A stretch of 61,171 nucleotides of DNA, taken from Methanococcoides sp. GTDB taxonomy: Archaea > Halobacteriota > Methanosarcinia > Methanosarcinales > Methanosarcinaceae. The stretch is from the NCBI GenBank assembly GCA_021108275.1, contig JAIORD010000024.1, positions 1 to 61,171 on the forward strand, given 5' to 3'. Every line of letters begins with the position of its first letter. Position 1 is the first letter of the stretch. The notes under the pieces were generated by a model. It was given only the letters and a program-made list of their open reading frames with translations, searched no databases and was not told where the DNA came from. A program made the translations under genes and the position numbers. Below are positions 43,241 through 50,605 of this stretch, in pieces.

Positions 43241-43792
43241 ATGGAGATAGTTATCGGCATAAGTGGAGCATCCGGTGCACAGTATGGCATTCGTCTTCTG
43301 GAAGTCCTTTCTGAAATGGATATTGATACCCACCTGGTCCTCACAGAAGCAGCAAAGAAGATACTCGCAGTGGAAACCGACTACACCCCGGAAGATATCG
43401 AGGATATGGCCACTGCAGTTTACGATGAGAAGGATTTTACAGCACCCATAGCAAGTGGATCCCACCCTTTCGAAGGGATGATAATTGCCCCCTGCAGCAT
43501 GAAAACACTGGCATCCGTGGCAAATGGAACATCTGATAACCTGATAGCACGTACTGCAGATGTTTGCCTTAAGGAAAGGCGTAAACTGATACTGATGACA
43601 CGTGAAACCCCCCTTAGCGGAATACACATAGAGAACATGCTAAGAGCACATAATGCAGGCGCAATTTTGTTACCTGCGTGCCCGGGATTCTATAATCGAC
43701 CAACCACAATGGAAGAACTTATCGATTTCATGGCAGGGAGAGCACTTGATCTGATGAAGATAGAGAATAGCATATATCGTCGATGGAAGTGA
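43241..43792 (+). CDS. ubiX: UbiX-type flavin prenyltransferase
   Basis: A 183-residue flavoprotein that joins dimethylallyl phosphate to FMN, making the cofactor of UbiD-type decarboxylases. The flavin site GISGASGAQYGIRLLEVL, the SGSHPFEGMIIAPCSMKTLAS region and the conserved LILMTRETPLSGIHIENML are all present. It ends just before a tnpB element, whose right end starts within a few bases of the stop codon, so the element inserted immediately 3' of this gene without breaking it. Confidence 0.93.
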   Translation: MEIVIGISGASGAQYGIRLLEVLSEMDIDTHLVLTEAAKKILAVETDYTPEDIEDMATAVYDEKDFTAPIASGSHPFEGMIIAPCSMKTLASVANGTSDNLIARTADVCLKERRKLILMTRETPLSGIHIENMLRAHNAGAILLPACPGFYNRPTTMEELIDFMAGRALDLMKIENSIYRRWK

Positions 43793-45020
43793 ACTACCAC
43801 CCATTAAAATGGGTGGCTTCCTGCTTCAAAGCCCAGACCAACGTCCGTGACTCCACAGGCTCTATCCGTAGTCCCTACGGTGCATAGATCGAAAATATTG
43901 ATTGCAGCATTAACGTCTCTGTCAAGCTCAAGTCCACACTCTTGACACCTGTGAACCCTGACAGCTAAACTCTTTTTGACGATGTTTCCACAACTGCTGC
44001 ATTTTTGTGATGTGTTGTATGGGTTAACCAATTCGACATACTTGCCAGCCTCTTCCGCTTTGCTTTTTGCCATCTGGATCAGTTGACCCCATGCAACATC
44101 ATGTATTGATTTTGCGAGATGATGATCCTTAACCATGTCCTTGATATTCAAATCTTCGAACACTATTCTGTCAAACTTGTTGACAAGGACCCTGCTCAAC
44201 TTATGGTTAAAATCAAGTCTCTGGTTACGTATCTTTCTGTGAACCTTAGCAACTTTAGTTTTTTGTTTGAGCCGATTCACTGAACCTTTCTTCTTCTTGC
44301 TCAGTCTCTTTTGTTGAACTGCAAGGGATCTCTCAGACTTGCGGTAATATGTAGGAGAATCGTACTGTTCCCCATTGCTCAGCGTGACACATGAGTTAAG
44401 CCCAACATCGATCCCTATGGATGTATTCGGATTGACCTTTTCGGGATTTGCACCTATATCGACAGAGAACACTGCATACCACTGATCGGTTTCACGTTTG
44501 ATGGAACATGTTTTGATCTTACCTTCTATCTCTCGGTGCTGTTTGTGGAAAGTTTCAGTTTAGTTCCTTCGATCTTGAAACCAGATTGAGGATATGTGAA
44601 ACTGTTATACCTGTCCTTCCCCTTGAATCTCGGATAACCTGGTGTTTCATCTGATTTGCACCGTCTAAAAAAAGCATCGAATGACTTTCCAAGTCTTCTC
44701 AGTACATCTTGCTTGATCTGTGAGAATACTTCGGTATTGAATTCAAGATACTTGACCTGAGTGATCTGGTCAAATGTCGTCAATCCTTGATTGCATCTGT
44801 CATATGCATTTCGTCTGTCCGCAAGAAACTCGTTATAGATGTATCTGCACACATCAAGAGTTTTGACCAGAACAATCTCCTGTTCTTTGGTCGGATACAG
44901 ACGGAATTTGTATGATTTCCGCATATTGCCACATACGTTTTGATACTACTAATATATATCAGAAACAAGAACAAACAATTGTTTATGCAATTCATCCACC
45001 CATTAAAATGAGTGGTCTTC
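43793..45020 (-). mobile_element. Second tnpB-only IS200/IS605-type element with clear ends
   Basis: The element carries one broken tnpB and no tnpA. Both ends have almost the same sequence in the same orientation: CCACCCATTAAAATGGGTGG at 43797-43816 and CCACCCATTAAAATGAGTGG at 44998-45017, followed by similar TTCCTGCTT/TTCTTGCTT. Each folds into a hairpin. On the tnpB strand the copy at 43.8 kb is the right end, next to the ubiX stop codon, and would be the 3' scaffold of a guide RNA with the following bases as guide. Confidence 0.75.
43804..44924 (-). pseudogene. tnpB: TnpB RNA-guided nuclease, internal deletion
   Basis: The first part (44526-44924) starts MRKSYKFRLYPTKEQEIVLV and runs to TPGYPRFKGKDRYNSFTYPQ and KLKLS; the second part has KQHREIEGKIK, IGIDVGLNSCVTLSNG, IVFEDLNIKDMV, CSSCGNIVKKS, CQECGLELDRDVNAAINIF. 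Between KLKLS and KQHREIEG the usual short linker of about six residues is gone and the frame changes, so a small deletion broke the gene. All three RuvC acidic residues and the zinc finger remain in the second part. It is distinct in sequence from the first tnpB copy. Confidence 0.8.
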
Positions 45021-45196
45021 TTGCTTATGTCAGATAAAAAACTGGCAGTATAAGCATTTTTTCCATTCAATTTCCATAAAATTTGATGCCAAGAACAGGG
45101 ATTTAATAGATAAGTATATCTACTATAAGTCCTATTTAGGAAATCGTGTCATGAAAGACGCTGCATGCGAGGTTTTTTGCATGTGATTCACACGAT

Positions 45197-45270
45197 GGGA
45201 TAGTAGGGTAGCCTGGTCATCCTCGAGCGTTTGGGACGCTTGGACTGCGGTTCAAATCCGCGCTATCCCA
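45197..45270 (+). tRNA. tRNA-Pro (anticodon TGG), CCA encoded
   Basis: Acceptor GGGATAG pairs with CTATCCC; the anticodon arm GAGCG TTTGGGA CGCTT gives TGG; the T arm is CTGCGG TTCAAAT CCGCG. The discriminator is A and the bases after it (45271-45273) are CCA, so the 3' end is encoded. A TATA-like AAGTATATCTAC lies about 80 bases upstream. Confidence 0.93.
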
Positions 45271-45554
45271 CCAGAATCTTTTTTGAGATACAGTTTACAA
45301 TTTTGTCGATATAATTATTTATACCCATAATTTATCCACAACATAGCATACATGCTTATTTTATATTATGACCTTAGTACGAGCTACAGCGTCATTAAAA
45401 CCTCATTTTAGCCACATCACCATACGATCAACCCCATGCCATTAAGATCGCATTGGACCCAACAAACATATACCCATTTGAATTTTATGAGCCTTAGACG
45501 TTCAGTAGAACATCTTGGATAGTTTTATTAAATATGCAGTACACACAAATTGCC

Positions 45555-45839
45555 ATGGCCAGCGTAAAAATAAAACTGTTCGCAAATCTCAGGGAGACTG
45601 CAGGAGTTTCCGAAATTGAGCTTAAAGGAGAGAACATTCAGGAGATACTTGAGTCTCTTCTGAACAAATATCCACAGATGCAGGACCTTATTTTTAATGA
45701 CGTTGGTGATAAAAAGGAGCTTCGGACCTATATCAATGTCTTGGTCAACGGTAACAATATACAGCACCTTGAAGGATTGAATACTGTTTTGAACGAGGAT
45801 GATGAGATCGCCATATTCCCACCAGTCTCCGGCGGTTAA
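45555..45839 (+). CDS. MoaD/ThiS-like ubiquitin-fold protein (SAMP-type)
   Basis: A 94-residue beta-grasp protein ending in the diglycine PPVSGG needed for adenylation and sulfur transfer or protein conjugation. The sequence KIKLFANLRETAGVSEIELKG opens the fold, and NEDDEIAIFPPVSGG ends it. It may serve molybdopterin synthesis (MoaD) or act as a small archaeal modifier; sequence alone does not decide. TTTTATTAAATATG upstream looks like a TATA box whose start point falls near ATG 45555, so I prefer this ATG over the one at 45534. Confidence 0.85.
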   Translation: MASVKIKLFANLRETAGVSEIELKGENIQEILESLLNKYPQMQDLIFNDVGDKKELRTYINVLVNGNNIQHLEGLNTVLNEDDEIAIFPPVSGG

Positions 45840-45851
45840 GGCCATTTTCTG

Positions 45852-46274
45852 ATGAACAGAGCAGAACCGTCCACGGTAATGAAAGCCCCCCAGCAGCTCA
45901 TTGAGCTATCAGGCATTGCCTCAGGGGGTTTTTTGGGTGCAATCTCAAGATATCTTATAACTTCGACCATAGTATCACCAACAGGAACGCTTGTCGTTAA
46001 TGTATTGGGGAGTCTGTTCTTAGGAATGTTGATGTACGACAACGAATACATCGGATATGTTGACCAAAGAACGCGTTTGATCATTGGCACAGGTTTTTTA
46101 GGCTCTTTCACCACTTTTTCCACTTTTGCAGTGCAGACATATTCCCTTGGAGGAACTCCTGCAATAGTGAATATCTTAGCGAACATAATCCTGACAATTC
46201 TTGCAGTGTTTGCAGGCAGAGGCATTATCATACACATATCAAAGAGGAGGATCCAAGATGACAGGAGGACTTGA
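45852..46274 (+). CDS. crcB: Fluoride channel protein CrcB/Fluc, first of a pair
   Basis: A membrane protein of 140 residues (131 from the second ATG at 45879) with four helices. It has the Fluc hallmarks GGFLGAISRYLI, PTGTLVVNVLGSLFLG and GFLGSFTTFSTFAVQT. Fluc proteins export fluoride as antiparallel dimers; two adjacent different genes suggest a heterodimer. It overlaps the second crcB by 17 bases. The early coding sequence contains a terminator-like fold (see separate entry). Confidence 0.92.
   Translation: MNRAEPSTVMKAPQQLIELSGIASGGFLGAISRYLITSTIVSPTGTLVVNVLGSLFLGMLMYDNEYIGYVDQRTRLIIGTGFLGSFTTFSTFAVQTYSLGGTPAIVNILANIILTILAVFAGRGIIIHISKRRIQDDRRT
45886..45934 (+). promoter_or_regulatory. 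Terminator-like RNA fold inside the 5' end of crcB
   Basis: CCCCC (from 45886) can pair with GGGGG (45924-45928), enclosing two small hairpins, AGCTC-ATT-GAGCT (45895-45907) and AGGC-ATT-GCCT (45911-45921), and is followed by six T (45929-45934). This resembles an intrinsic terminator with a three-way junction. It overlaps codons for the conserved GGFLGA motif, so part of it may be constrained by coding only. Confidence 0.35.
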
Positions 46275-46623
46275 AGAGATCCTGCTGGTCGGGCTTGGTG
46301 GAGCAATAGGAGCTCCTTTGAGGTACATAGTATCCGGCATAGTGCCAAAGGCCAGGAACCTCCCCACAGGAACACTGCTTGTCAACGTCATTGGAAGCAT
46401 TATGCTCTCGACCCTTACATTTGCATCATCACAAAATATTAGCCTGCACCTTGTAAATATAGGAGTGCTTGGCTCTTTCACCACATATTCTACGTTTGCA
46501 TACGAAACTTCCAGAATGCTTGAAGAAGGACGAAAAATAGATTTGATATTAAATATAATCTTGAATATATCCTTGTGTATCTTAGGAGTGTTGCTAGGAC
46601 ATCAGTTAGCAAGTTTAATCTAA
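46258..46623 (+). CDS. crcB: Fluoride channel protein CrcB/Fluc, second of a pair
   Basis: A 121-residue four-helix protein, paralogue of the preceding gene. Landmarks are GGAIGAPLRYIV, PTGTLLVNVIGS and GVLGSFTTYSTFAYET. AGAGGAGG lies seven bases before ATG 46258, inside the end of the first crcB, so translation is coupled. Together the pair likely forms a fluoride-exporting channel. Confidence 0.92.
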   Translation: MTGGLEEILLVGLGGAIGAPLRYIVSGIVPKARNLPTGTLLVNVIGSIMLSTLTFASSQNISLHLVNIGVLGSFTTYSTFAYETSRMLEEGRKIDLILNIILNISLCILGVLLGHQLASLI

Positions 46624-46644
46624 TTTGAGAGAAAATGAGTTAGT

Positions 46645-46953
46645 ATGGCATCAAAAATTCTCAAGATATACCTTAATGAGAACAGCAAATTCGAGGGAAA
46701 GGTTGCACATGAGGCCATATTGGAACTGCTCAGGGGAGCAGGCATATCAGGAGCAACCGTGCTTCATGGTATCGAAGGATATGGTGTGCATAACGAGATA
46801 CACACTGCAAGCATACTCAGACTTGGAACCCAGCTCCCACTAATAATAGAAGCCGTTGATTCAGAAGAGAAGATCAGGGAGATACTCCCAAACATAAGGA
46901 AAATGGTTCCTGAAGGACTTGTTACTCTTCAGGAAGTCGAGATAATATATTGA
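46645..46953 (+). CDS. DUF190 protein (PII-like), linked with fluoride channels
   Basis: A 102-residue protein with the DUF190 pattern: ILKIYLNENSKFEGKVAHEAILELLRGAGISGATVLHGIEGYG and a C-terminal strand EVEIIY. DUF190 has a PII-like fold and is often found next to crcB, as here, 21 bases after the second crcB. A regulatory role for the channel is likely but unproven. Start is ATG after a weak ribosome binding site. Confidence 0.9.
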   Translation: MASKILKIYLNENSKFEGKVAHEAILELLRGAGISGATVLHGIEGYGVHNEIHTASILRLGTQLPLIIEAVDSEEKIREILPNIRKMVPEGLVTLQEVEIIY

Positions 46954-46956
46954 ATC

Positions 46957-47217
46957 TCAGCGGTAAAGTACCACTGAAGTCCCTCTTACATCAATGAGTG
47001 TTGCCTTTGTGCCCTCAACGAGGGTTTCAGCAATCGCATCAATTCCATCTTCATAAGAGGCACTTTTAAGAACTTTTACCTTTACGAGATGCCTTTCCTT
47101 GATGTGTTTTCTCAATTCAACGATAAGCTGGTCAGTGACACCGCTTTTGCCAACATTGACAATAGGCTTGATATGAGTGGCTTCAGACCTAAGTTTGTAT
47201 AGTTTTTCTTTATCCAT
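46957..47217 (-). CDS. YhbY/CRM-domain RNA-binding protein
   Basis: An 86-residue CRM domain protein. It contains the signature IVNVGKSGVTDQLIVELRKHIKERHLVKVKVL and ends with RGTSVVLYR, matching YhbY-type proteins that bind pre-50S ribosomal particles in bacteria. It overlaps no neighbour and is convergent with DUF190 by three bases. Confidence 0.9.
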   Translation of the reverse strand: MDKEKLYKLRSEATHIKPIVNVGKSGVTDQLIVELRKHIKERHLVKVKVLKSASYEDGIDAIAETLVEGTKATLIDVRGTSVVLYR

Positions 47218-47306
47218 AATGAACCTACAGAAAATTTATTTGAGTTATACCTTTCGGCAGTACATGAGAATAGTGCTTTGAAAGACAGATATTTTCAAGA
47301 GAACTG

Positions 47307-48008
47307 TCATTCGGTAGAAAGAATGTTAACATCAGTACCATCTATCTCAAAATCATACCATTTGGTTGGTTTTTGAGTGATACCCAGTACCCTTATAGCA
47401 TACCCAGAATCAGTTTCCTTTATCTCGATCATACCATCGAACAGTTGTTTCAGAGTAGCCACCGTCTGAGGATCGTGCGTCTCATCCTCGACCACAAAGA
47501 TACCAAATGCTTTTGCGGCCTTGACACGCCCTGTGTAAACATGTAAGAATCTGAAAACGGTCTGCAGATTGGAATACATCAAAATAGTAGACAATGAGTT
47601 CATGCATAGCCTCAAGCCAATGGACTTCCTCTGCACAAGGAATTCCTCAAGATACTGACCCATCCTCACACCGATGCCAGTAAGATCCACCGGACTTGCC
47701 GCCCTCTTGATCATATCCAGATCCTGCGTAGGAATACCAAGTGTTTTGGTAACACAGTCCACAATACCGATATTGGCATTTTCGACATCAAGATCATTAA
47801 GAGAGAACCATTCGAGGACGCGCTCTCCGGTCTCACGAGTAGAAACGATAATAGAAGCTTCATTGTTCTTCAGGCCAGTATGAACGATCTTATTGAGAAG
47901 ATCATCCTTTCCACACATAGGAGGACCTATCAACATCAGATTGGTACCCTCTCGGACCCCTCCGATCAGGTCATCAAGTTCCTTTATACCTAACAAATAC
48001 TCAACCAT
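47307..48008 (-). CDS. KaiC/RadA-like ATPase domain protein
   Basis: A 233-residue RecA-superfamily protein. It begins MVEYLLGIKELDDLIGGVREG, the usual entry of KaiC-like domains, but the Walker A loop reads GPPMCGKDD, where the normal S/T after GK is D. The Walker B region is near GLRLCMNSLSTILMYS, without a clear D-D/E pair. ATP hydrolysis may therefore be weak or lost. Function is unknown; such single-domain KaiC-like proteins are common in methanogens, often with signalling roles. Confidence 0.75.
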   Translation of the reverse strand: MVEYLLGIKELDDLIGGVREGTNLMLIGPPMCGKDDLLNKIVHTGLKNNEASIIVSTRETGERVLEWFSLNDLDVENANIGIVDCVTKTLGIPTQDLDMIKRAASPVDLTGIGVRMGQYLEEFLVQRKSIGLRLCMNSLSTILMYSNLQTVFRFLHVYTGRVKAAKAFGIFVVEDETHDPQTVATLKQLFDGMIEIKETDSGYAIRVLGITQKPTKWYDFEIDGTDVNILSTE

Positions 48009-48233
48009 GTGTCATTCCTACGATGAATTCATCCCTATTAATATGTGCAAACCCTGCACGAATAACATGTTCATTTTATTAAAACTACTTAACAATAGCG
48101 TTGAAATAGGCAGATGTTCGCTTATTTGCACATCAGTACATGATAAAGAGATATCATGTTGACATGTTATTTCGCTTGCGACTACAAATGTATTGCAGAC
48201 ATTGCCACATAATAATATCATATCTTCATTTAG

Positions 48234-48261
48234 AGACCATAGTATATAGACCATAGTATAT
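48234..48261. repeat. Two tandem copies of a 14-base A/T-rich repeat
   Basis: AGACCATAGTATAT occurs twice back to back, followed by a partial third (AGACATAT). It lies between the moaB end and the KaiC-like gene, in a 270-base non-coding gap that otherwise shows nothing. It may be a slippage repeat or a regulatory site. Confidence 0.5.
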
Positions 48262-48281
48262 AGACATATTTTATAAATCCC

Positions 48282-48815
48282 TTATCTAATGTGTTTAACG
48301 ATATGACCGGCTTCCGGGAGAATTATCTCAGACATTGCCAGCTCAACAGCACCGGGAGACCCGGGCAGGCAAAATACCGCAGAACCGCCAATAATACCTG
48401 CGTCCGCACGCGTCAGTATAACTGCCGATCCGATCTGTTCAATGCTTTTGTATCTGAAAAGTTCGCCAAATCCAGGCATTTGCCTGTCGAACATGGGCAC
48501 TACGGACTCAATGGTCACATCGGAAGGAGTTAGACCAGTCCCGCCAGTAGTAATTACAATATCTGCACCTTTTAGTATGGCCTCAGTGACAGCTTCTTTT
48601 ATAGCAGATATTTCATCTGAAACAAGACAATAATCAACTAAATGATGCCCATTTGCTTCGACCAGGTCCATCATTATTTTGCCGGAAATATCCTCTGCAC
48701 CCACAGGAGATGTGCCTGAACCATACTTTTCATACCTTGAGGTCGAAATGGAGATGATAGCAAATTTAAAGGTTTTAGCTGCATCTGCCTTGTGTTGACT
48801 GGGGACAGTGTTCAT
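48282..48815 (-). CDS. moaB: MoaB/MogA-type molybdenum cofactor biosynthesis protein
   Basis: Cytoplasmic protein of 177 residues that adenylates molybdopterin. The sequence has the family loop DIVITTGGTGLTPSDVT, then DRQMPGFGELFR and CLPGSPGAVELAMSEI. ATG 48815 (MNTVPSQHKADA) is selected since TATATA about 28 bases upstream would start the transcript at this codon, a leaderless start; an in-frame ATG at 48830 would precede it. Confidence 0.93.
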   Translation of the reverse strand: MNTVPSQHKADAAKTFKFAIISISTSRYEKYGSGTSPVGAEDISGKIMMDLVEANGHHLVDYCLVSDEISAIKEAVTEAILKGADIVITTGGTGLTPSDVTIESVVPMFDRQMPGFGELFRYKSIEQIGSAVILTRADAGIIGGSAVFCLPGSPGAVELAMSEIILPEAGHIVKHIR

Positions 48816-48965
48816 AATAAAAGTATGCATAATGTGCTATATATGGATTTCCGGGAACTTTATTCCATATATAAATAGAACCAGTCATTTCAAAAGCTAA
48901 TTATACTTGATGCACCATAATAAAAAATTCATCAAAAACAATAGATTATGATTCTATTGATAAGA

Positions 48966-48976
48966 CTTATAAACCC
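48966..48976 (+). promoter_or_regulatory. TATA box of the L10e-aIF2 beta transcript
   Basis: ACTTATAAACC is a clear archaeal TATA box. It implies transcription from near 48997 and a leader of about 130 bases before rpl10e. Confidence 0.5.
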
Positions 48977-49029
48977 CTAAGTAATAGGGGGATGCACCAT
49001 TGACACATTAACAATTTAAATAATTTCAA

Positions 49030-49089
49030 GACGCACTACTCCAAGTCAGGATAAACTGTCTGAAAAAGATAAGAATTTGACAGTGCGTT
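49030..49089 (+). promoter_or_regulatory. Stem-loop in the rpl10e leader
   Basis: ACGCACT (49031-49037) pairs with AGTGCGT (49082-49088), closing a 44-base loop that lies between the TATA box and the ribosome binding site of rpl10e. Ribosomal-protein leaders often carry autoregulatory folds; here this is only a prediction from the inverted repeat. Confidence 0.4.
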
Positions 49090-49128
49090 CTTAAATCACA
49101 ATAATATATTTCAAGGAGGCTTAAACTC

Positions 49129-49647
49129 ATGGTAAGAAAACCAGCAAGTATGTATAGAAATGTGAAGTCACGCTCATTCACCAGAAGGAAATATATGGGC
49201 GGTGTACCGGGTAGTCAGGTCATTCACTTCGATATGGGAAACAAGACCGCTGAATTCCCAGTAAAGATAACACTTCTAGCAGATGAAAGATGCCAGATCA
49301 GACACACAGCTCTTGAAGCTGCACGTATCACTGCTAACAGAGCAATGACAACAGCAGCAGGACGTTCCGGCTTCCATATGAAGCTCAGGGTTTACCCACA
49401 CGAGGTTCTGAGAGAGAACAAGCAGGCAACCGGCGCAGGTGCGGACCGTGTATCAAGTGGAATGAGAGCTGCATACGGAAAGAATGTCAGTACTGCTGCA
49501 AGGGTAGCCGCAAGACAGAAGATCTTTACGATCTCAGTCAACAAAGAGCACTTCGTCATTGCAAAGGATGCTCTTAGAAGGGCTGGCCAGAAATTACCAA
49601 CTCCTGTCACGATCGTAGTAGATCAAGGCCAGGAACTGGTAAGATAA
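49129..49647 (+). CDS. rpl10e: Ribosomal protein L10e (uL16)
   Basis: A 172-residue large-subunit protein. It begins [20 protein letters not shown], with the typical [37 protein letters not shown] and [15 protein letters not shown] of archaeal L10e. GGAGG lies 8 to 9 bases before the ATG. It is followed by aIF2-beta after 30 bases. Note that this is L16-type L10e, not L10/P0. Confidence 0.96.
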   Translation: MVRKPASMYRNVKSRSFTRRKYMGGVPGSQVIHFDMGNKTAEFPVKITLLADERCQIRHTALEAARITANRAMTTAAGRSGFHMKLRVYPHEVLRENKQATGAGADRVSSGMRAAYGKNVSTAARVAARQKIFTISVNKEHFVIAKDALRRAGQKLPTPVTIVVDQGQELVR

Positions 49648-49677
49648 ATAATTTTAATATAACAAGAGGGTATCAAA

Positions 49678-50289
49678 ATGGATGATTACGAAACGATGTT
49701 GAATAGGGCTATTGAAAATCTCCCTGATGTGGAAACTACGGACGTTCGTTTCGTAATTCCAGAACCCAGGATATTCATAGAAGGTAAGACCACTGTTCTG
49801 GATAACTTTGCGAACATCGCAGATGTTCTGAACCGTGACCCAGACCATCTGATGAAATACCTTACAAGGGAAATGGGTACAGCAGGTAAGATCGAAGGAA
49901 AACGTGTGATCTTCCAGGGAAAATTCCCTAAGGAGAACATAAAGTCGAACATCGATGCATATGTGGAAGAGTACGTAATGTGCTCCGAATGTAACCGTCC
50001 TGATACCCAGCTTGTCAAATCCGACAGAATTATTATTTTAAAGTGTGCTGCTTGTGGAGCACATCGTCCTGTCAAGAAGAGGCGAACTACAATTGCCACA
50101 CCACGTGACGCAGTTGAAGAAGGTGAGGAATATGAAGTAAGAATAGATGCTGTCGGTTCAAAAGGCGACGGTATTGCTAAACTTGCTAAATTTACCATAT
50201 TCGTACCTGGCGCCACAAAAGGTGATGTCCTGAAGATCAAGATCAAGAGGATCAGTGGGAACCTCGCATTTGCAGAACGCGTTGTTTAA
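49678..50289 (+). CDS. Translation initiation factor aIF2 beta subunit with TRAM domain
   Basis: A 203-residue protein. Residues 1-135 are aIF2-beta, ending in a zinc ribbon [25 protein letters not shown]. Residues about 145-203 form a TRAM domain ([35 protein letters not shown]), an RNA-binding fold also found alone in methanogens and in tRNA-modifying enzymes. The fusion is known in Methanosarcinales. The alpha subunit is at 28.5 kb in this window. Confidence 0.95.
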   Translation: MDDYETMLNRAIENLPDVETTDVRFVIPEPRIFIEGKTTVLDNFANIADVLNRDPDHLMKYLTREMGTAGKIEGKRVIFQGKFPKENIKSNIDAYVEEYVMCSECNRPDTQLVKSDRIIILKCAACGAHRPVKKRRTTIATPRDAVEEGEEYEVRIDAVGSKGDGIAKLAKFTIFVPGATKGDVLKIKIKRISGNLAFAERVV

Positions 50290-50338
50290 ACGCGTTCATC
50301 CCACATCATCATTGAACTATTCCCTTGAGAGGGTCTAG

Positions 50339-50585
50339 ATGTATCGAGATTCGACTTCAATACCAGAGTTCCATGAACTTATTGGTAACGAAGCTCTCGA
50401 CAATGATGTAATTCTCCTTAAGGGAGGACTTGAAAGTGGACTTGCCACTTTCGAGGTTCAATTTTTATACGAAGGCGTTATCGGAAATGGGGAGCTAAAG
50501 GCTTACATGCCCATGGAAGATAGAAGAGCGCATCGTTTTCAGCCCAGATGAGCAGACTCCCGGAGAGGATGCAACAAACCTATAA
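50339..50585 (+). CDS. Unknown small protein, frameshifted near its end
   Basis: The ATG at 50339 has GAGAGGG before it. The first frame reads MYRDSTSIPEFHELIGNEAL through EGVIGNGELKAYM. Dropping one C from the CCC at about 50508-50510 continues the frame as PWKIEERIVFSPDEQTPGED and ATNL, ending in TAA at 50583-50585, which overlaps the first possible ATG of the radical SAM gene as TAATG. The unshifted frame gives only EDRRAHRFQPR and stops at 50551. The coupled stop/start favours the shifted frame. I do not recognise the family; about 81 residues in the restored form. Confidence 0.5.
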
Positions 50586-50605
50586 TGATATACGAGGACT
50601 CCAAA

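Noticed and set aside
45300-45560. Fluoride riboswitch before the crcB genes
   Set aside because: No sequence like the known fluoride riboswitch core was seen in the region before the MoaD-like gene or crcB.
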